From Flavobacterium sp. (GTDB lineage Bacteria > Bacteroidota > Bacteroidia > Flavobacteriales > Flavobacteriaceae): DNA of 64,000 bases. How positions within the stretch are numbered: the first letter of the stretch is position 1; each line of letters begins with the position of its first letter. A program made the translations under genes and the position numbers. This document shows, in pieces, positions 25,780 through 34,557 of the stretch. The notes beneath the pieces were generated by a model, which saw only the letters and a program-made list of their open reading frames with translations, did not search any database and had not been told where the DNA came from. The stretch spans positions 1 to 64,000 of the forward strand of contig NZ_SEBS01000019.1 in NCBI RefSeq assembly GCF_004211145.1, in the 5' to 3' direction.

Positions 25780-26529
25780 TTAAATCTCCTGTTTGTGTGG
25801 ACGTAATTGCAACAATACGACGTTGCACCGTTTGGGCTGGCATAATGTGTAGGCGATGCTGACCGCGACGTCGTCGGCTGTGAGCATTTCGAGATCTTCG
25901 GTCTTTTTGGTGAGCGTAGGCGCGTCGTCTCCTTGCATATTGGTCGCCGTCGCGCCGGGTTCTATGAGCGAAATCTTGATGTTCATGTCGGACACTTCCT
26001 TGCGCAACGCTGCTGAGAAACCCTCGATCCCCGACTTGGTTGCGACATACACGCTGCTGCCTTTCTCGCGCACTTCGGCACTCATCGAACCTACGTTTAC
26101 GATATGTCCGCCCGACTCTTTCATGCGGTCGACAGCCTCGCGCGCACACGCCAAATACGCGAGCAGGTTAGTGTTGACTACGTATTGCCAATCCTCGAAA
26201 TTCCCGTCGAGTATACTTTGGTAGGCGACTGCGGCGTTGTTTATCAAGATGTCGAGTCCGCCCAGGGAAGCGTCGGCAGCTTCGAATAGTTTTTGTATGC
26301 CCTGCTCTGTGGAAACGTCGGCGACCAATCCTTGTATCGGCGTGTTCGCTTCGGCCGCGTCGGCAAAGGTGTCGTCCAATTCCTGCCGGTGCCGTCCGCA
26401 CACAAAGACCTTTGCTTTCATTTGTGCCAGCAACACGGCCGTGGCGCGCCCGATTCCCGTTGTTCCGCCCGTTATCAGGACGCGTTTGCCCTCGATTTGC
26501 TGGGGCGTATATTCGCTGTAGTTTTTCAT
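25780..26529 (-). CDS. Short-chain dehydrogenase/reductase
   Basis: 249 residues. TGGTTGIG at 20-27, NNAA at 97-100 and YVATK with Tyr 161 and Lys 165 define a classical SDR of the clavulanate-dehydrogenase-like type (IINNAAVAYQSILDGNFEDW pattern). Likely NADP-dependent through the Arg in VCGRHRQE. Substrate unknown. It follows the FAD-Rieske gene after 11 bp on the same strand, so both form an operon. Confidence 0.9.
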   Translation of the reverse strand: MKNYSEYTPQQIEGKRVLITGGTTGIGRATAVLLAQMKAKVFVCGRHRQELDDTFADAAEANTPIQGLVADVSTEQGIQKLFEAADASLGGLDILINNAAVAYQSILDGNFEDWQYVVNTNLLAYLACAREAVDRMKESGGHIVNVGSMSAEVREKGSSVYVATKSGIEGFSAALRKEVSDMNIKISLIEPGATATNMQGDDAPTLTKKTEDLEMLTADDVAVSIAYTLCQPKRCNVVLLQLRPHKQEI

Positions 26530-26540
26530 ATCGTTGCTTG

Positions 26541-28112
26541 TTAGTGTTCTAATTTCTTCAATCCCGAAATCGACGGCCCGTTGAGTACATCGCCGTTCGT
26601 GTCAAATCTGGATCCGTGGCAAGGGCAGTCGAAGCTTTTTTCGTCGTTGTTCCATTTCACGATGCAGCCCAAGTGCGGACATATGGCACTGAAAATGTTG
26701 AGGTTGCCGTCGTCATCGCGATAAACGGCCTTCTTTGCGAGCGCGCTGCCCACAATAGCACCTTGACCGGGGAGCAGTTTTTCAGTTCCCTTTCCGTCTT
26801 CAAATGAAAGCCAATCCAGATATTGTTTGGCGACATTGCCTTGTTCCGACAGGAAATCCTTAGCGGTAGAAACCGAAATGCGCGACGGATCGTACAGTTT
26901 TTCATACGGATTTTTCTTGCCCGAAATCATATCACAGATGAGTTGTCCGCCAATTGTACCGTGCGTCAACCCATTTCCTGAATCGCCCGTGATGATGTAA
27001 ATGTTTTCGTCTCCGGGATTTTTTCCGATGAACGCCAAACAATCGACGGGTTCCATGACTTGACCCGACCAACGATATTCGACATTTTTGAATGCCGGAA
27101 AATGCTCGCGCATCCAGTTTTCCAATTTTGCATATCGCATTTCTTCGCACAAGGATTCTGCTTCAGCTTGCCCGGTTTTATGATCTTCACCTCCTGAAAT
27201 CAACAGGTCGTATTCGTCGTCGAACGGTTCCAGACGGATGTATCGATAAGGAAAACTTGTCCATTTTGATTTCTGGTCGCCCGTATCCCACCACAGTGCG
27301 TAGGGTAATGCACCTTTTTCTACCTTTCCCGCAATCGCATACGTCCGATACGGCGCTTGTTTTGTATGCATCGTTACGATATCGTTGATCGGGCTGTTCG
27401 TCGCCACGATTATATGGTTGGCGTGGATAGCGAAATCGTTAGCGGTCGCTCCTTTTGAATGTATCGCCGTAACTTTGGTTTGGGTGTAGATTTTTCCGCC
27501 AAGCCCGATTATCGAATTTGCAAGTCCGTTCAAGTATTTCGTGGCGTGGAATTGCGCCTGAAAGGGGAATCGGATGGCGCGATTGCCCGGAACAGTTTGG
27601 ATTCCGGGCACTTTCTTGGTCATTTCGGTTAGCAGTCCGGCATTTGTCGTGGCCTCGAATTCCTTGTCGAGGTTTTGATCGGAATCGGTTTCGTGCCTGA
27701 ACAAATAACCGTCAACTTCCTTGAAGTTGCAATCGATTTTCTCCATCTTGACAAGGTCTTTGATGAACGCAATAGCTTCTTTATGGCTTCGAGCCGCAAG
27801 TGCGCTGTTTTCTTTCCCGAAAATTCGTTCGAGGTCATGGTATCGGTCATCAAGTGCGCAGCTCAGATGTGCCGTAGTACGGCCGCTTTCGCCGCTTGCG
27901 ATATTTCCGTCTTCAGCGACGACTACATTTTTTCCGGCTTTGAGCAGACAGTACGCGGCGGTCAATCCTGAGATTCCGGCGCCGATAATCAGGACATCTG
28001 TATTTAGATCAGATGTCAATCCGGAAAAAGACAACGAAGGTGCCGATTGGTTCCAGTACGATAAATTCCTGCCTGATGTTACGTCGCTGTCGAAAGGTGT
28101 TTTTTGGGACAT
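26541..28112 (-). CDS. FAD-dependent oxidoreductase with C-terminal Rieske domain
   Basis: 523 residues. N-terminal DAO/GlpD-like flavin domain with the dinucleotide motif DVLIIGAGISGLTAAYCL (about 37-54) and the substrate-side blocks GESGRTTAHLS and DSGNGLTHGTIGG. The last 65 residues are a Rieske [2Fe-2S] domain: Cys 478-x-His 480 (CPHLGC) and Cys 496-x-x-His 499 (CPCHGSRFD). This fusion occurs in a family of uncharacterised amino-acid-oxidase-like enzymes; electrons probably pass from FAD to the cluster. Cytoplasmic. Substrate unknown. Confidence 0.9.
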   Translation of the reverse strand: MSQKTPFDSDVTSGRNLSYWNQSAPSLSFSGLTSDLNTDVLIIGAGISGLTAAYCLLKAGKNVVVAEDGNIASGESGRTTAHLSCALDDRYHDLERIFGKENSALAARSHKEAIAFIKDLVKMEKIDCNFKEVDGYLFRHETDSDQNLDKEFEATTNAGLLTEMTKKVPGIQTVPGNRAIRFPFQAQFHATKYLNGLANSIIGLGGKIYTQTKVTAIHSKGATANDFAIHANHIIVATNSPINDIVTMHTKQAPYRTYAIAGKVEKGALPYALWWDTGDQKSKWTSFPYRYIRLEPFDDEYDLLISGGEDHKTGQAEAESLCEEMRYAKLENWMREHFPAFKNVEYRWSGQVMEPVDCLAFIGKNPGDENIYIITGDSGNGLTHGTIGGQLICDMISGKKNPYEKLYDPSRISVSTAKDFLSEQGNVAKQYLDWLSFEDGKGTEKLLPGQGAIVGSALAKKAVYRDDDGNLNIFSAICPHLGCIVKWNNDEKSFDCPCHGSRFDTNGDVLNGPSISGLKKLEH

Positions 28113-28265
28113 TGGTTGATGTTTTATGTTCGTCCTTTAAATTTCCGAATTCGATCTACGACGCCTTTTACAATATTTTCAATAATTATGGAATAATTTA
28201 TAAACCGTTTTAAATCCTGTCAAAATCCTATAAAATCCTACAAATCTTTTATTTGTATGCCTCTA

Positions 28266-28273
28266 TAACTTTG
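28266..28273 (+). promoter_or_regulatory. Promoter -7 element before lipoprotein gene
   Basis: TAACTTTG matches TAnnTTTG exactly, 31 bp before the 28304 start. A TTTG at 28252-28255 is only 10 bp upstream, closer than the usual 19-bp spacing, so the -33 part is uncertain. Confidence 0.5.
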
Positions 28274-28303
28274 TGTCAGTATTAATTTTTTAAACAACAC
28301 AAC

Positions 28304-28816
28304 ATGAAAAAAATCACTTATTTCCTGCTTGCCCTTGCGGGATGCATGTGGGCAGGATGCAGCAGCGACGATGACGGAAACAACAACAATCAAAACGCCG
28401 ATATCGTCGGGACGTATCGAATGACTGCCTTCAATTCTCCAACCGCTATCGACTACGATGACGACGGCGACAGTTCGGTCAATATGATGACGGAGAGCGA
28501 TTGCTATAACAATACGGTCATGACGTTGAATGAAGACGGTACGTTCACGTCGACCTATAATGGCGTCGGTATCAGTTCGGGAGTTTCGTCATGCGCGTCG
28601 TCAGTGAACAGCAGCGGAACCTGGACGAGAACAGGCAATACGATTGCAACTACGACTACCGCGGGCGGATCTGGAACAAACAGCTGGACGTGGAATTCAT
28701 CAGGCACAACGTTATCGAGAACACAGGCCAATGCCCAGTATCCGAGTATCAACGCAACGACCGGCGATTTTGAATACGGCACAGGTAACGTTGGTTACAC
28801 CTATACGTTACAATAG
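28304..28816 (+). CDS. Lipocalin-like lipoprotein
   Basis: 170 residues. Lipobox ending WAGC (Cys 19) followed by SSDDDGNNNN, a surface-export-type acidic tether. The mature part reads like the small lipocalin-like (DUF5004-type) beta-barrels of Bacteroidota: ADIVGTYRMTAF, LNEDGTFTSTYN, SGTWTRTGNTIATT and a final aromatic strand. Binding partner unknown. Own promoter and terminator, so monocistronic. Confidence 0.75.
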   Translation: MKKITYFLLALAGCMWAGCSSDDDGNNNNQNADIVGTYRMTAFNSPTAIDYDDDGDSSVNMMTESDCYNNTVMTLNEDGTFTSTYNGVGISSGVSSCASSVNSSGTWTRTGNTIATTTTAGGSGTNSWTWNSSGTTLSRTQANAQYPSINATTGDFEYGTGNVGYTYTLQ

Positions 28817-28837
28817 TTGGTTTTGTTATTTTGTTTG

Positions 28838-28865
28838 AAAGCCGGTTTTTGCCGGCTTTTTTTTG
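28838..28865 (+). terminator. Terminator of lipoprotein gene
   Basis: AAAGCCGG (28838-28845), loop TTTTTG, CCGGCTTT (28852-28859), then T-run. Confidence 0.85.
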
Positions 28866-28870
28866 TTTAA

Positions 28871-29135
28871 TTGGTTAGTGGTCGTTTGAGGTACGCCTTT
28901 GATGACTTTTTGTTTAACTGGTTAATCGTCTAAGCGGTTATTGGTCGTTTGCGTTATGTCTTCGACGACTTTATAATCTCGATGACATCAGTTCAGTTCG
29001 TAGGCGGAAGGCAAATTTTCCACAGATAAACAATTAACCAATTAACCGTTTAAACGATTAGTCGTTTAAGCGGTTAGTGATTGTTATTTATAATCAGAAG
29101 GCAAATTTTATAGCTAAACGATTAACCAATTAACC
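28871..29135. repeat. Degenerate direct repeats in 350-bp spacer
   Basis: Two families. (a) A unit of about 37 bp beginning ggtta(g/t)tggtcgtttg at 28873 and again at 28936. (b) A unit of about 40 bp with GAAGGCAAATTTT plus ATTAACCAATTAACC at 29007-29047 and again at 29097-29135. Several stretches are also inverted relative to each other (GGTTA against TAACC). No gene lies in 28817-29167. Confidence 0.6.
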
Positions 29136-29167
29136 AAATAACCAACCAACCTTTCCGTCTCCGGCCG

Positions 29168-30259
29168 CTATTTCTCCACTTTCCCTGATTTCGCGTCATT
29201 GATATCGATCGAGCCTTCCACATCTTTGTCGAATGCCTTCACGAATCCGTTTTTAAGGATATTTACGATCGCTGTCCACGTGAAGCTCTCGTTGGAATTG
29301 ACGTCACCTTTAAGCGGAACCTTCGTGGCAAGCCTGTCCTTTGGATGGTTCTTTACGACAGAAACGCCCGCGCCCACAATCAGTTCCCAGAGACGCCTGA
29401 AGAACGGACGTTTTTTCTCTTCGGGCGTATCGGGCGTAAGGTCGATGATTTTGATATTTTCAAGTACGGGTTTGAGATAACCGTTGTATCTGCCGTCTTC
29501 CATGGCGAGTTCGGTGGACAAATACAGTTGTCCGCGCTTGAACGTGAATTTTGCGTAAGCGTCGGTAAAATCCTTTAAATACGTGAGATCCATATGTTTG
29601 AGTTCCAGATTAAAATCAAAATCAGGAACTTTCTTGAGCGCATTGATTTTCATGTGACTGCTGATGCGGCCGTTTCCGCTCGTATTCGCAAACAGGAAAA
29701 TGCTCGAAGGGAGTTTGTCTTTTTTATCGTCGACGTTACGCAGGTTCGTGGCTTCGGCGTTAAGTTGAGTCGCTGCGATGTCGACTTTGGGTTTTGAACT
29801 GAAATCCAGATAATGGACTTGCCCGTTTTGCACCGTAAATTTGTTTATGGTAATTGGAGAGAGATTCTTTATCACGTCGAGAAAGTCGTTTCCGCCTCCC
29901 GTCGCCACGTCGTCGCCCTGCTTGATGAAATTGATGACCGGCCGTTCCACATAAAACTCACTGACGATGGCGCCTTTGAACAACGCTTTCCACTCGATCG
30001 AAATGTCAATGCCGTCGGCCCTAAAAAACGGGGAAGTCTTTCCATTGCCGACTTTTTCAATCACGAGTGTATCAATGCGATACGCGCCGCGATACAAATG
30101 GATATCGATATTTTTGATGCTGCCCTTATAGCCTTTTAATTCCGACAGCGCCTTGTTAGCGTAATGCAACGCAACGGGTTCGAGTGCAAAGTTCAGGATG
30201 ACGAGCAGTGCGATGAAAACCCCGATTCCGATTGACCATTTCTTTTTTCGTGACGCCAT
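29168..30259 (-). CDS. DUF748/AsmA-like membrane-anchored protein
   Basis: 363 residues. One N-terminal membrane helix (about 9-27) after a basic start, then a long periplasmic beta-rich domain. Features match DUF748 (AsmA-related): NIDIHLYRGAYRIDTLVIEK, ADGIDISIEWKALFKGAIVSEFYVERPVINF and KGDVNSNESFTWTAIVNILKNGFVKAF. AsmA-type proteins help lipid transfer or outer-membrane assembly. Last gene of a three-gene minus-strand operon with the SMP-30-like and sorbosone-dehydrogenase-like genes, after a 33-bp gap. Confidence 0.8.
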   Translation of the reverse strand: MASRKKKWSIGIGVFIALLVILNFALEPVALHYANKALSELKGYKGSIKNIDIHLYRGAYRIDTLVIEKVGNGKTSPFFRADGIDISIEWKALFKGAIVSEFYVERPVINFIKQGDDVATGGGNDFLDVIKNLSPITINKFTVQNGQVHYLDFSSKPKVDIAATQLNAEATNLRNVDDKKDKLPSSIFLFANTSGNGRISSHMKINALKKVPDFDFNLELKHMDLTYLKDFTDAYAKFTFKRGQLYLSTELAMEDGRYNGYLKPVLENIKIIDLTPDTPEEKKRPFFRRLWELIVGAGVSVVKNHPKDRLATKVPLKGDVNSNESFTWTAIVNILKNGFVKAFDKDVEGSIDINDAKSGKVEK

Positions 30260-30292
30260 AACTCTTAGTTTACAGTTTACGAACGTGCTGTT

Positions 30293-31246
30293 CTATTTCA
30301 TTGTTACAAACTCAGCCTTCTGCATGCTGAACTTTTTCGAGAACACGGCCGTGCTGTCATTGAGTTCGTTGAATTTGGCGTTCATGACCCAAACATCATT
30401 TTCTTTGGCGGTCGCGGTCGACGGATACGCGAATCTATCCTCATATTGCGTTGAGGCGACGATCCTGGCCGATTTCCAGTCGTCGGAACTCTGTAATTTA
30501 TGGATGCGGTTGCTGCCGCCGTTCTGCACCAATATAAGTGTGTTTGCATCAAGAAGCAGTAATCCGTCGGCGTTCATCAAAAATTGGGGCAGTTCGACTT
30601 TCGTGACCATCGCGGGATTCGCGACATCGATCTTGAAAACCGAACCTTTGCCGCTGTTCGCAACGAGCAGGAAATTCTTGGCATGCCACGCGATGCCGTT
30701 GAGCCCGACACCTTGGGTTTTGAACAAGTCGCTTTTCGCAAATACCGATGCTTTCCCGTCAGGCGTGACTTTATAGACGACGTTCGCGAAACTGTCGGTC
30801 ACGTAAGCGTTTCCGGTTTTGTCGAATGTCAGATCGTTTGAAAAATGATTTCCGGGAACGAGTTTCGACAAATCGACATCGAGGACTTTCTTGCCCGATT
30901 TGATGTCTATCGCGATCAGGCGCGCCATTTTCTTATCGGTTTCAGGCGATTTGAATTTGCTGTAATTCGCGTCGGCGAGGCACACGAAAACCCGTTTTTG
31001 GTCGGCGTGGACTTTGATTCCATACGACGATTTCAGATCGGGCGACGTGTAAATCGCCTTGTATTTTCCGTCTTCGGACACTTCTCCGATCGTTCCCAAT
31101 CGCGCCGACGAGACGTAGAATTTCCTGTTGGCAGGGTTGAACGCGACACCTTCAGGATAGGCTTCGGGCGCTTCGAATTCGATTTTTTGCTGTGGCGGGA
31201 TCGTCATTGAAAAGACGGCCAATGTTGCTATGATCAGATTTTTCAT
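30293..31246 (-). CDS. Secreted SMP-30/gluconolactonase-like propeller
   Basis: 317 residues with an N-terminal signal sequence (MKNLIIATLAVFSMTI). The body is a six-bladed beta-propeller of the SMP-30/strictosidine synthase type: YPEGVAFNPANRKFYVSS, FSNDLTFDKTGNAYVTDS, GLNGIAWHAKNFLLVANSGKG and NADGLLLLDANTLILVQ. Members hydrolyse sugar lactones using a metal held by Glu/Asn/Asp. Next to a sugar dehydrogenase, lactone hydrolysis is a plausible job. Start is 2 bp after the upstream stop, so tightly coupled. Confidence 0.82.
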   Translation of the reverse strand: MKNLIIATLAVFSMTIPPQQKIEFEAPEAYPEGVAFNPANRKFYVSSARLGTIGEVSEDGKYKAIYTSPDLKSSYGIKVHADQKRVFVCLADANYSKFKSPETDKKMARLIAIDIKSGKKVLDVDLSKLVPGNHFSNDLTFDKTGNAYVTDSFANVVYKVTPDGKASVFAKSDLFKTQGVGLNGIAWHAKNFLLVANSGKGSVFKIDVANPAMVTKVELPQFLMNADGLLLLDANTLILVQNGGSNRIHKLQSSDDWKSARIVASTQYEDRFAYPSTATAKENDVWVMNAKFNELNDSTAVFSKKFSMQKAEFVTMK

Positions 31247-31248
31247 GG

Positions 31249-32439
31249 TTATTTTTTTTGTGGGGAAATGCAGTAGATGTTGCCGTTCGCGTCGTCTGAA
31301 ACATAGACGGTCCCAGTTTCTGAGATGACTAATCCGGCGGGTCGCCCGAAGCGTTCTTTTTTGTCGTTGATCAAAAATCCCGAAAGAAAATCCTCGGCTG
31401 CCGTTGGATTTCCGTCCTTATACATAATGCGCTGCACCTTGTATCCGACGACGTTCGACGCGTTCCACGAGCCGTGCCAGCACACGAGCGCATCGCCGCT
31501 CAATGGCGCGCCCGTCGGGAAAAACTGGAACGCGATCGGAGCGGAGTGAGCAGGAAATTCCATGATTGACGGTTCGCTGGCCTTGGCAACTTCGTCCTTC
31601 GTGGCTCCAACGGGATCTTCACGCGTATTGTCGACTTCGCGCTTTCCGTATGCGAACGGGAAACCGTAGTCGGCGTCTTTCTTTAGTTTGTTCAATTCTT
31701 CGGGCGGCCACGTATCGCCTTTGAAATCCGACCCGTTGTCGACGCCCCAGAGTTCGCCCGTCGCGGGATGCCAATCGAAACCGATCGTGTTTCTCAAGCC
31801 CGAAGCATAGATCGAGCGCTTCCAGGTTTTGGGATCGATCGCGAGGATTGTCGCGGTTTCCTTATCTCCGACGCAATCGTTGCACACGCTCCCGACCGTT
31901 ATGTAAAGCAATCCGTCCTTGCCGAATTCGATGGTCCGGTTCGAGTGTTGTCCGCCGCTCGGCAGGTCTTTGATGAGGATTTCAGGCGTGTCGCTGTCGG
32001 CGCTTCCGTCGGGTTTGAGCTTGTAGCGTCGCACCTCGTTGTTGTTGCAGCCGTAGAGCCAGCCGTCTTTAATCGCGATGCCGTGCACGCCTTTGAAATC
32101 GGTCACGGCAATGGAAACGTCGTCGAATTTACGGTCGTTGTTTTTGTCGGTCAATAATAAGATATCGCCCGCGTCCCGCCTCGTCACGTAGAGTTGGCCC
32201 GGTTTGCCCAGGTACAACATTCTGGGTTTTCCAAGTCCCGACGCGACCATCGACACTTGCCAGCCCTCGGGAACTTTGAGGTTCTTTAAATGGTCCTGAG
32301 AGAAATCGACGTGCTGTGCGTATTTGGTCGTGGTAGAAATATTGACGACATCGGTTGGAGGAATTCCTTTTTGAGCCGACGTTTCGCTGATGTTGAACAG
32401 GATCGCGAAGGCAATTGAAACGGTTAGAAATTTAGCCAT
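31249..32439 (-). CDS. Secreted sorbosone/PQQ-type sugar dehydrogenase
   Basis: 396 residues. Signal peptide of about 22 residues (ISETSAQ), then the NHL/GSDH propeller. Recognisable family stretches: VPEGWQVSMVASGLGKPRML, HGIAIKDGWLYGCNNNEVRR, GGQHSNRTIEFGKDGLLYITVGSVCNDC, ASGLRNTIGFDWHPATGELWG and KKDADYGFPFAYG. Such enzymes oxidise aldoses in the periplasm with PQQ. No PQQ synthesis genes lie here, so the cofactor would be scavenged or made elsewhere. The SMP-30-like neighbour suggests an oxidation-then-lactone-hydrolysis pair. A TTCGGAA/TTCCGAA inverted repeat lies just before the start. Confidence 0.85.
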   Translation of the reverse strand: MAKFLTVSIAFAILFNISETSAQKGIPPTDVVNISTTTKYAQHVDFSQDHLKNLKVPEGWQVSMVASGLGKPRMLYLGKPGQLYVTRRDAGDILLLTDKNNDRKFDDVSIAVTDFKGVHGIAIKDGWLYGCNNNEVRRYKLKPDGSADSDTPEILIKDLPSGGQHSNRTIEFGKDGLLYITVGSVCNDCVGDKETATILAIDPKTWKRSIYASGLRNTIGFDWHPATGELWGVDNGSDFKGDTWPPEELNKLKKDADYGFPFAYGKREVDNTREDPVGATKDEVAKASEPSIMEFPAHSAPIAFQFFPTGAPLSGDALVCWHGSWNASNVVGYKVQRIMYKDGNPTAAEDFLSGFLINDKKERFGRPAGLVISETGTVYVSDDANGNIYCISPQKK

Positions 32440-32451
32440 GGGATTTACATT

Positions 32452-32472
32452 TTCGGAACAACAATTTCCGAA
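32452..32472 (-). promoter_or_regulatory. Inverted repeat upstream of PQQ dehydrogenase
   Basis: TTCGGAA (32452-32458) and TTCCGAA (32466-32472) are exact complements with a seven-base spacer, 13 bp from the start codon. It may be an operator or an RNA hairpin in the leader. Confidence 0.45.
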
Positions 32473-32624
32473 TCTCCAAGGGCAAATGCGTTGTAGAATT
32501 TGTAGGTTGTGATGGAAGATTTTAGTAGCATTCCTGTTCTCAACGCAATCTAGTTATGGATCAGGCGCAATAACGGCTCGATGTCGGCTTTCATGAAATC
32601 GAGGTCGAGAATAAAATGCTTCGA

Positions 32625-33017
32625 TTAGTTGACCATAAAACGCGAGCGGCAATACATGGTTTCAGGATCGGCGATGCGTTTGATGTATTGTGTAAGCTGG
32701 CGCGTGCATTCGTCGTCGAACACTGAAAGCAGGAGCAAGTCGACGTCGAATACGAGATGGAAATACAGGTACGGATCTTCAGTTTCGACGCGATTGAATA
32801 TATTTTTAATGTATGAATCTGAAATGAACTGATCGACTACAATCAAATTCGAATGGTGCAGATTTCCCCATGCCAACAATGAAACGATCGCCTCGTGAAT
32901 GTCATTGTCGAGCGACGAATCGAGATTTAAATAGCTTGGAATTGCAAACGTCGCGGTTATTTTGATTGTATTTTTCAAGGCGCTATGTATTTTGGAACGA
33001 TCATAAGCAACACTCAA
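32625..33017 (-). CDS. Hypothetical protein, TTG start
   Basis: 130 residues if it starts at TTG 33017; the frame is open to 33044 but offers no ATG. The protein is soluble and helical, with a charged/aromatic profile (VVDQFISDSYIKNIFNRVETEDPYLYFH). No family recognised. The unusual start keeps confidence moderate; it is the longest frame here and its composition looks coding. Confidence 0.45.
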   Translation of the reverse strand: MSVAYDRSKIHSALKNTIKITATFAIPSYLNLDSSLDNDIHEAIVSLLAWGNLHHSNLIVVDQFISDSYIKNIFNRVETEDPYLYFHLVFDVDLLLLSVFDDECTRQLTQYIKRIADPETMYCRSRFMVN

Positions 33018-33155
33018 ATGTAACTGGAATCCTGGGCAACATTTTTACAGGGTTTGACGCATCTTCGGTAGAATTAGATACTGTGTTAGTTGTTTAATAA
33101 ACTGTCAAAATTGGGTGAACAATTATTAAAAGTTAGTGTTAAAATGAGAATTTTT

Positions 33156-33186
33156 TTTGCGCAATTTATCGCAATTTGTAGTTTTG
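33156..33186 (+). promoter_or_regulatory. Consensus Bacteroidetes promoter
   Basis: TTTG at 33156-33159, exactly 19 bp, then TAGTTTTG at 33179-33186: both halves match the sigma-ABfr consensus. The start would be near 33193, giving a leader of about 112 bases before 33305. The spacer also holds GCAATTT twice, 10 bp apart (33161-33167, 33171-33177). Confidence 0.75.
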
Positions 33187-33304
33187 AAAAACATTAAACG
33201 GGAATACATCGCCGCAATCTTTCGCTCCGGTACCGTTAGGTAATCCACCTCAATTATTATTATTAGCGATTTGATCCGGCGGTCGTTCCAGACACAAAAC
33301 CGGA

Positions 33305-34240
33305 ATGGGAAGAGCATTACTTTTACTTTTATATGCCCTTGCCGCGTCATCTTACTCACAGGATACAAGTTGGCGGCGCGTGCAGATCATCATGGATACT
33401 TACGCCTTTTTAGAAGGGCAGCATGAAGCTTTATCAACAGTTGAAGACCAATATCCGACGCTGAGGCACGATGTGCACGCCACACGAAAAGTGGTCGATC
33501 CGATATTTGAAAGCGCGCGCACGAACGCGCACAAATTGCTGTTGGCCGAGCTGGGTCGCGAGAACTTCGGAGCATTACAACTCAAGATCAGATCGACGCT
33601 CGACAAGCAATACGAAAAACCCATAGAAAAAGAAGCGCACGCACGGGATTTCCTTCAAGAAGTCCGTCGTCGCGCAAACGGCGATCTCGACAAGCAATTG
33701 CCTGCAGCGATTCTACATTTGGCCTATATTGACGAACCGCACAACGAATGGCTGCTCGACCCGAATCATTTTGCCGTGGCGGGAAATGCAAATCTGCGCC
33801 TCAAGATGCCGATGCCTAAAAGCTGGAAGGAAATCGATCCCGCGATGCCTCAGGCGCTCAAACATTTTACGAGCATGTCAGGCAACGGAAGCGAGCACAT
33901 GATCGTGATCGCTTACGATGTGTCCGAATCAAAGGGCGACTTACTCTCAGAAAATTCCATAAAGGAGATGATTCCGCCAAACGCCAAACTGCACGCGATC
34001 GAATCCATTGAAATCGATGGATACCGCGCCGTTTCAGTCGATGCCGAGGAAGAGTTCGAAGCATCGGGAAAACGGCTCAAAGTCAGGATGCTGCAATTCA
34101 TGATTGTCGCGGGCGGAAAACTGTTGTGCTTGCAGGGAAGCGTCGGACCGATAACGGCAACACGAGATATCCAACAGCATTTCAAAACGTTCGAGCCGCT
34201 TTTCAGGCTCATGGCATTGTCGACAGATGTAACGGAGTAA
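33305..34240 (+). CDS. Secreted protein, unknown, first gene of sensor operon
   Basis: 311 residues. Signal peptide MGRALLLLLYALAASSYSQ. The N-terminal half is helical and charged; the C-terminal half (about 155-311) has alternating strands beginning LRLKMPMPKSWKEIDPAMPQ and continuing to MLQFMIVAGGKLLCLQGSVG, a layout like PsbP/DcrB-type lipid- or ligand-contacting domains, though no family is certain. Its TAA overlaps the next ATG (TAATG). Being the first gene before a receiver and a MEDS kinase suggests a role in sensing. Confidence 0.6.
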   Translation: MGRALLLLLYALAASSYSQDTSWRRVQIIMDTYAFLEGQHEALSTVEDQYPTLRHDVHATRKVVDPIFESARTNAHKLLLAELGRENFGALQLKIRSTLDKQYEKPIEKEAHARDFLQEVRRRANGDLDKQLPAAILHLAYIDEPHNEWLLDPNHFAVAGNANLRLKMPMPKSWKEIDPAMPQALKHFTSMSGNGSEHMIVIAYDVSESKGDLLSENSIKEMIPPNAKLHAIESIEIDGYRAVSVDAEEEFEASGKRLKVRMLQFMIVAGGKLLCLQGSVGPITATRDIQQHFKTFEPLFRLMALSTDVTE

Positions 34241-34557
34241 TGGAATTCTCTACGCAGATATTGACATCCAACCGTAAACTTCAAGGTAAGGAGAAGGCTT
34301 ATGAATGTTGGGAAATCAGGCCGCGCCACTTGAAAGAGTTTCAGGGAACGGATTTGGTTTGCCTCGTCTGCTATGTGACGCTGCCGCTGGACTATCATTT
34401 TTTTTATGGCGCTTATCATCAAAATCTCGACAGTTTCAAGATGTTGAAATTCGATCAAATCGTATACAGTTACTGTTTCATATATGCAGGAAATAAAGAA
34501 ATCGGTTTAGAAATACTTGACGATTTATGTTTGCTCAACGCCTTGGTTTATGATTAA
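34240..34557 (+). CDS. Small protein, unknown
   Basis: 105 residues from ATG 34240 (MEFSTQILTSNRK); an upstream frame to 34126 is an overlap artefact. Rich in Tyr, Leu and Cys, no signal peptide, probably cytoplasmic. Start overlaps the previous stop and its own stop overlaps the next ATG by 8 bp, so translation of the three genes is coupled. Function unknown. Confidence 0.55.
   Translation: MEFSTQILTSNRKLQGKEKAYECWEIRPRHLKEFQGTDLVCLVCYVTLPLDYHFFYGAYHQNLDSFKMLKFDQIVYSYCFIYAGNKEIGLEILDDLCLLNALVYD

Noticed and set aside
28871..29135. CRISPR array
   Set aside because: Only two degenerate copies of each unit, irregular spacing, no cas genes.
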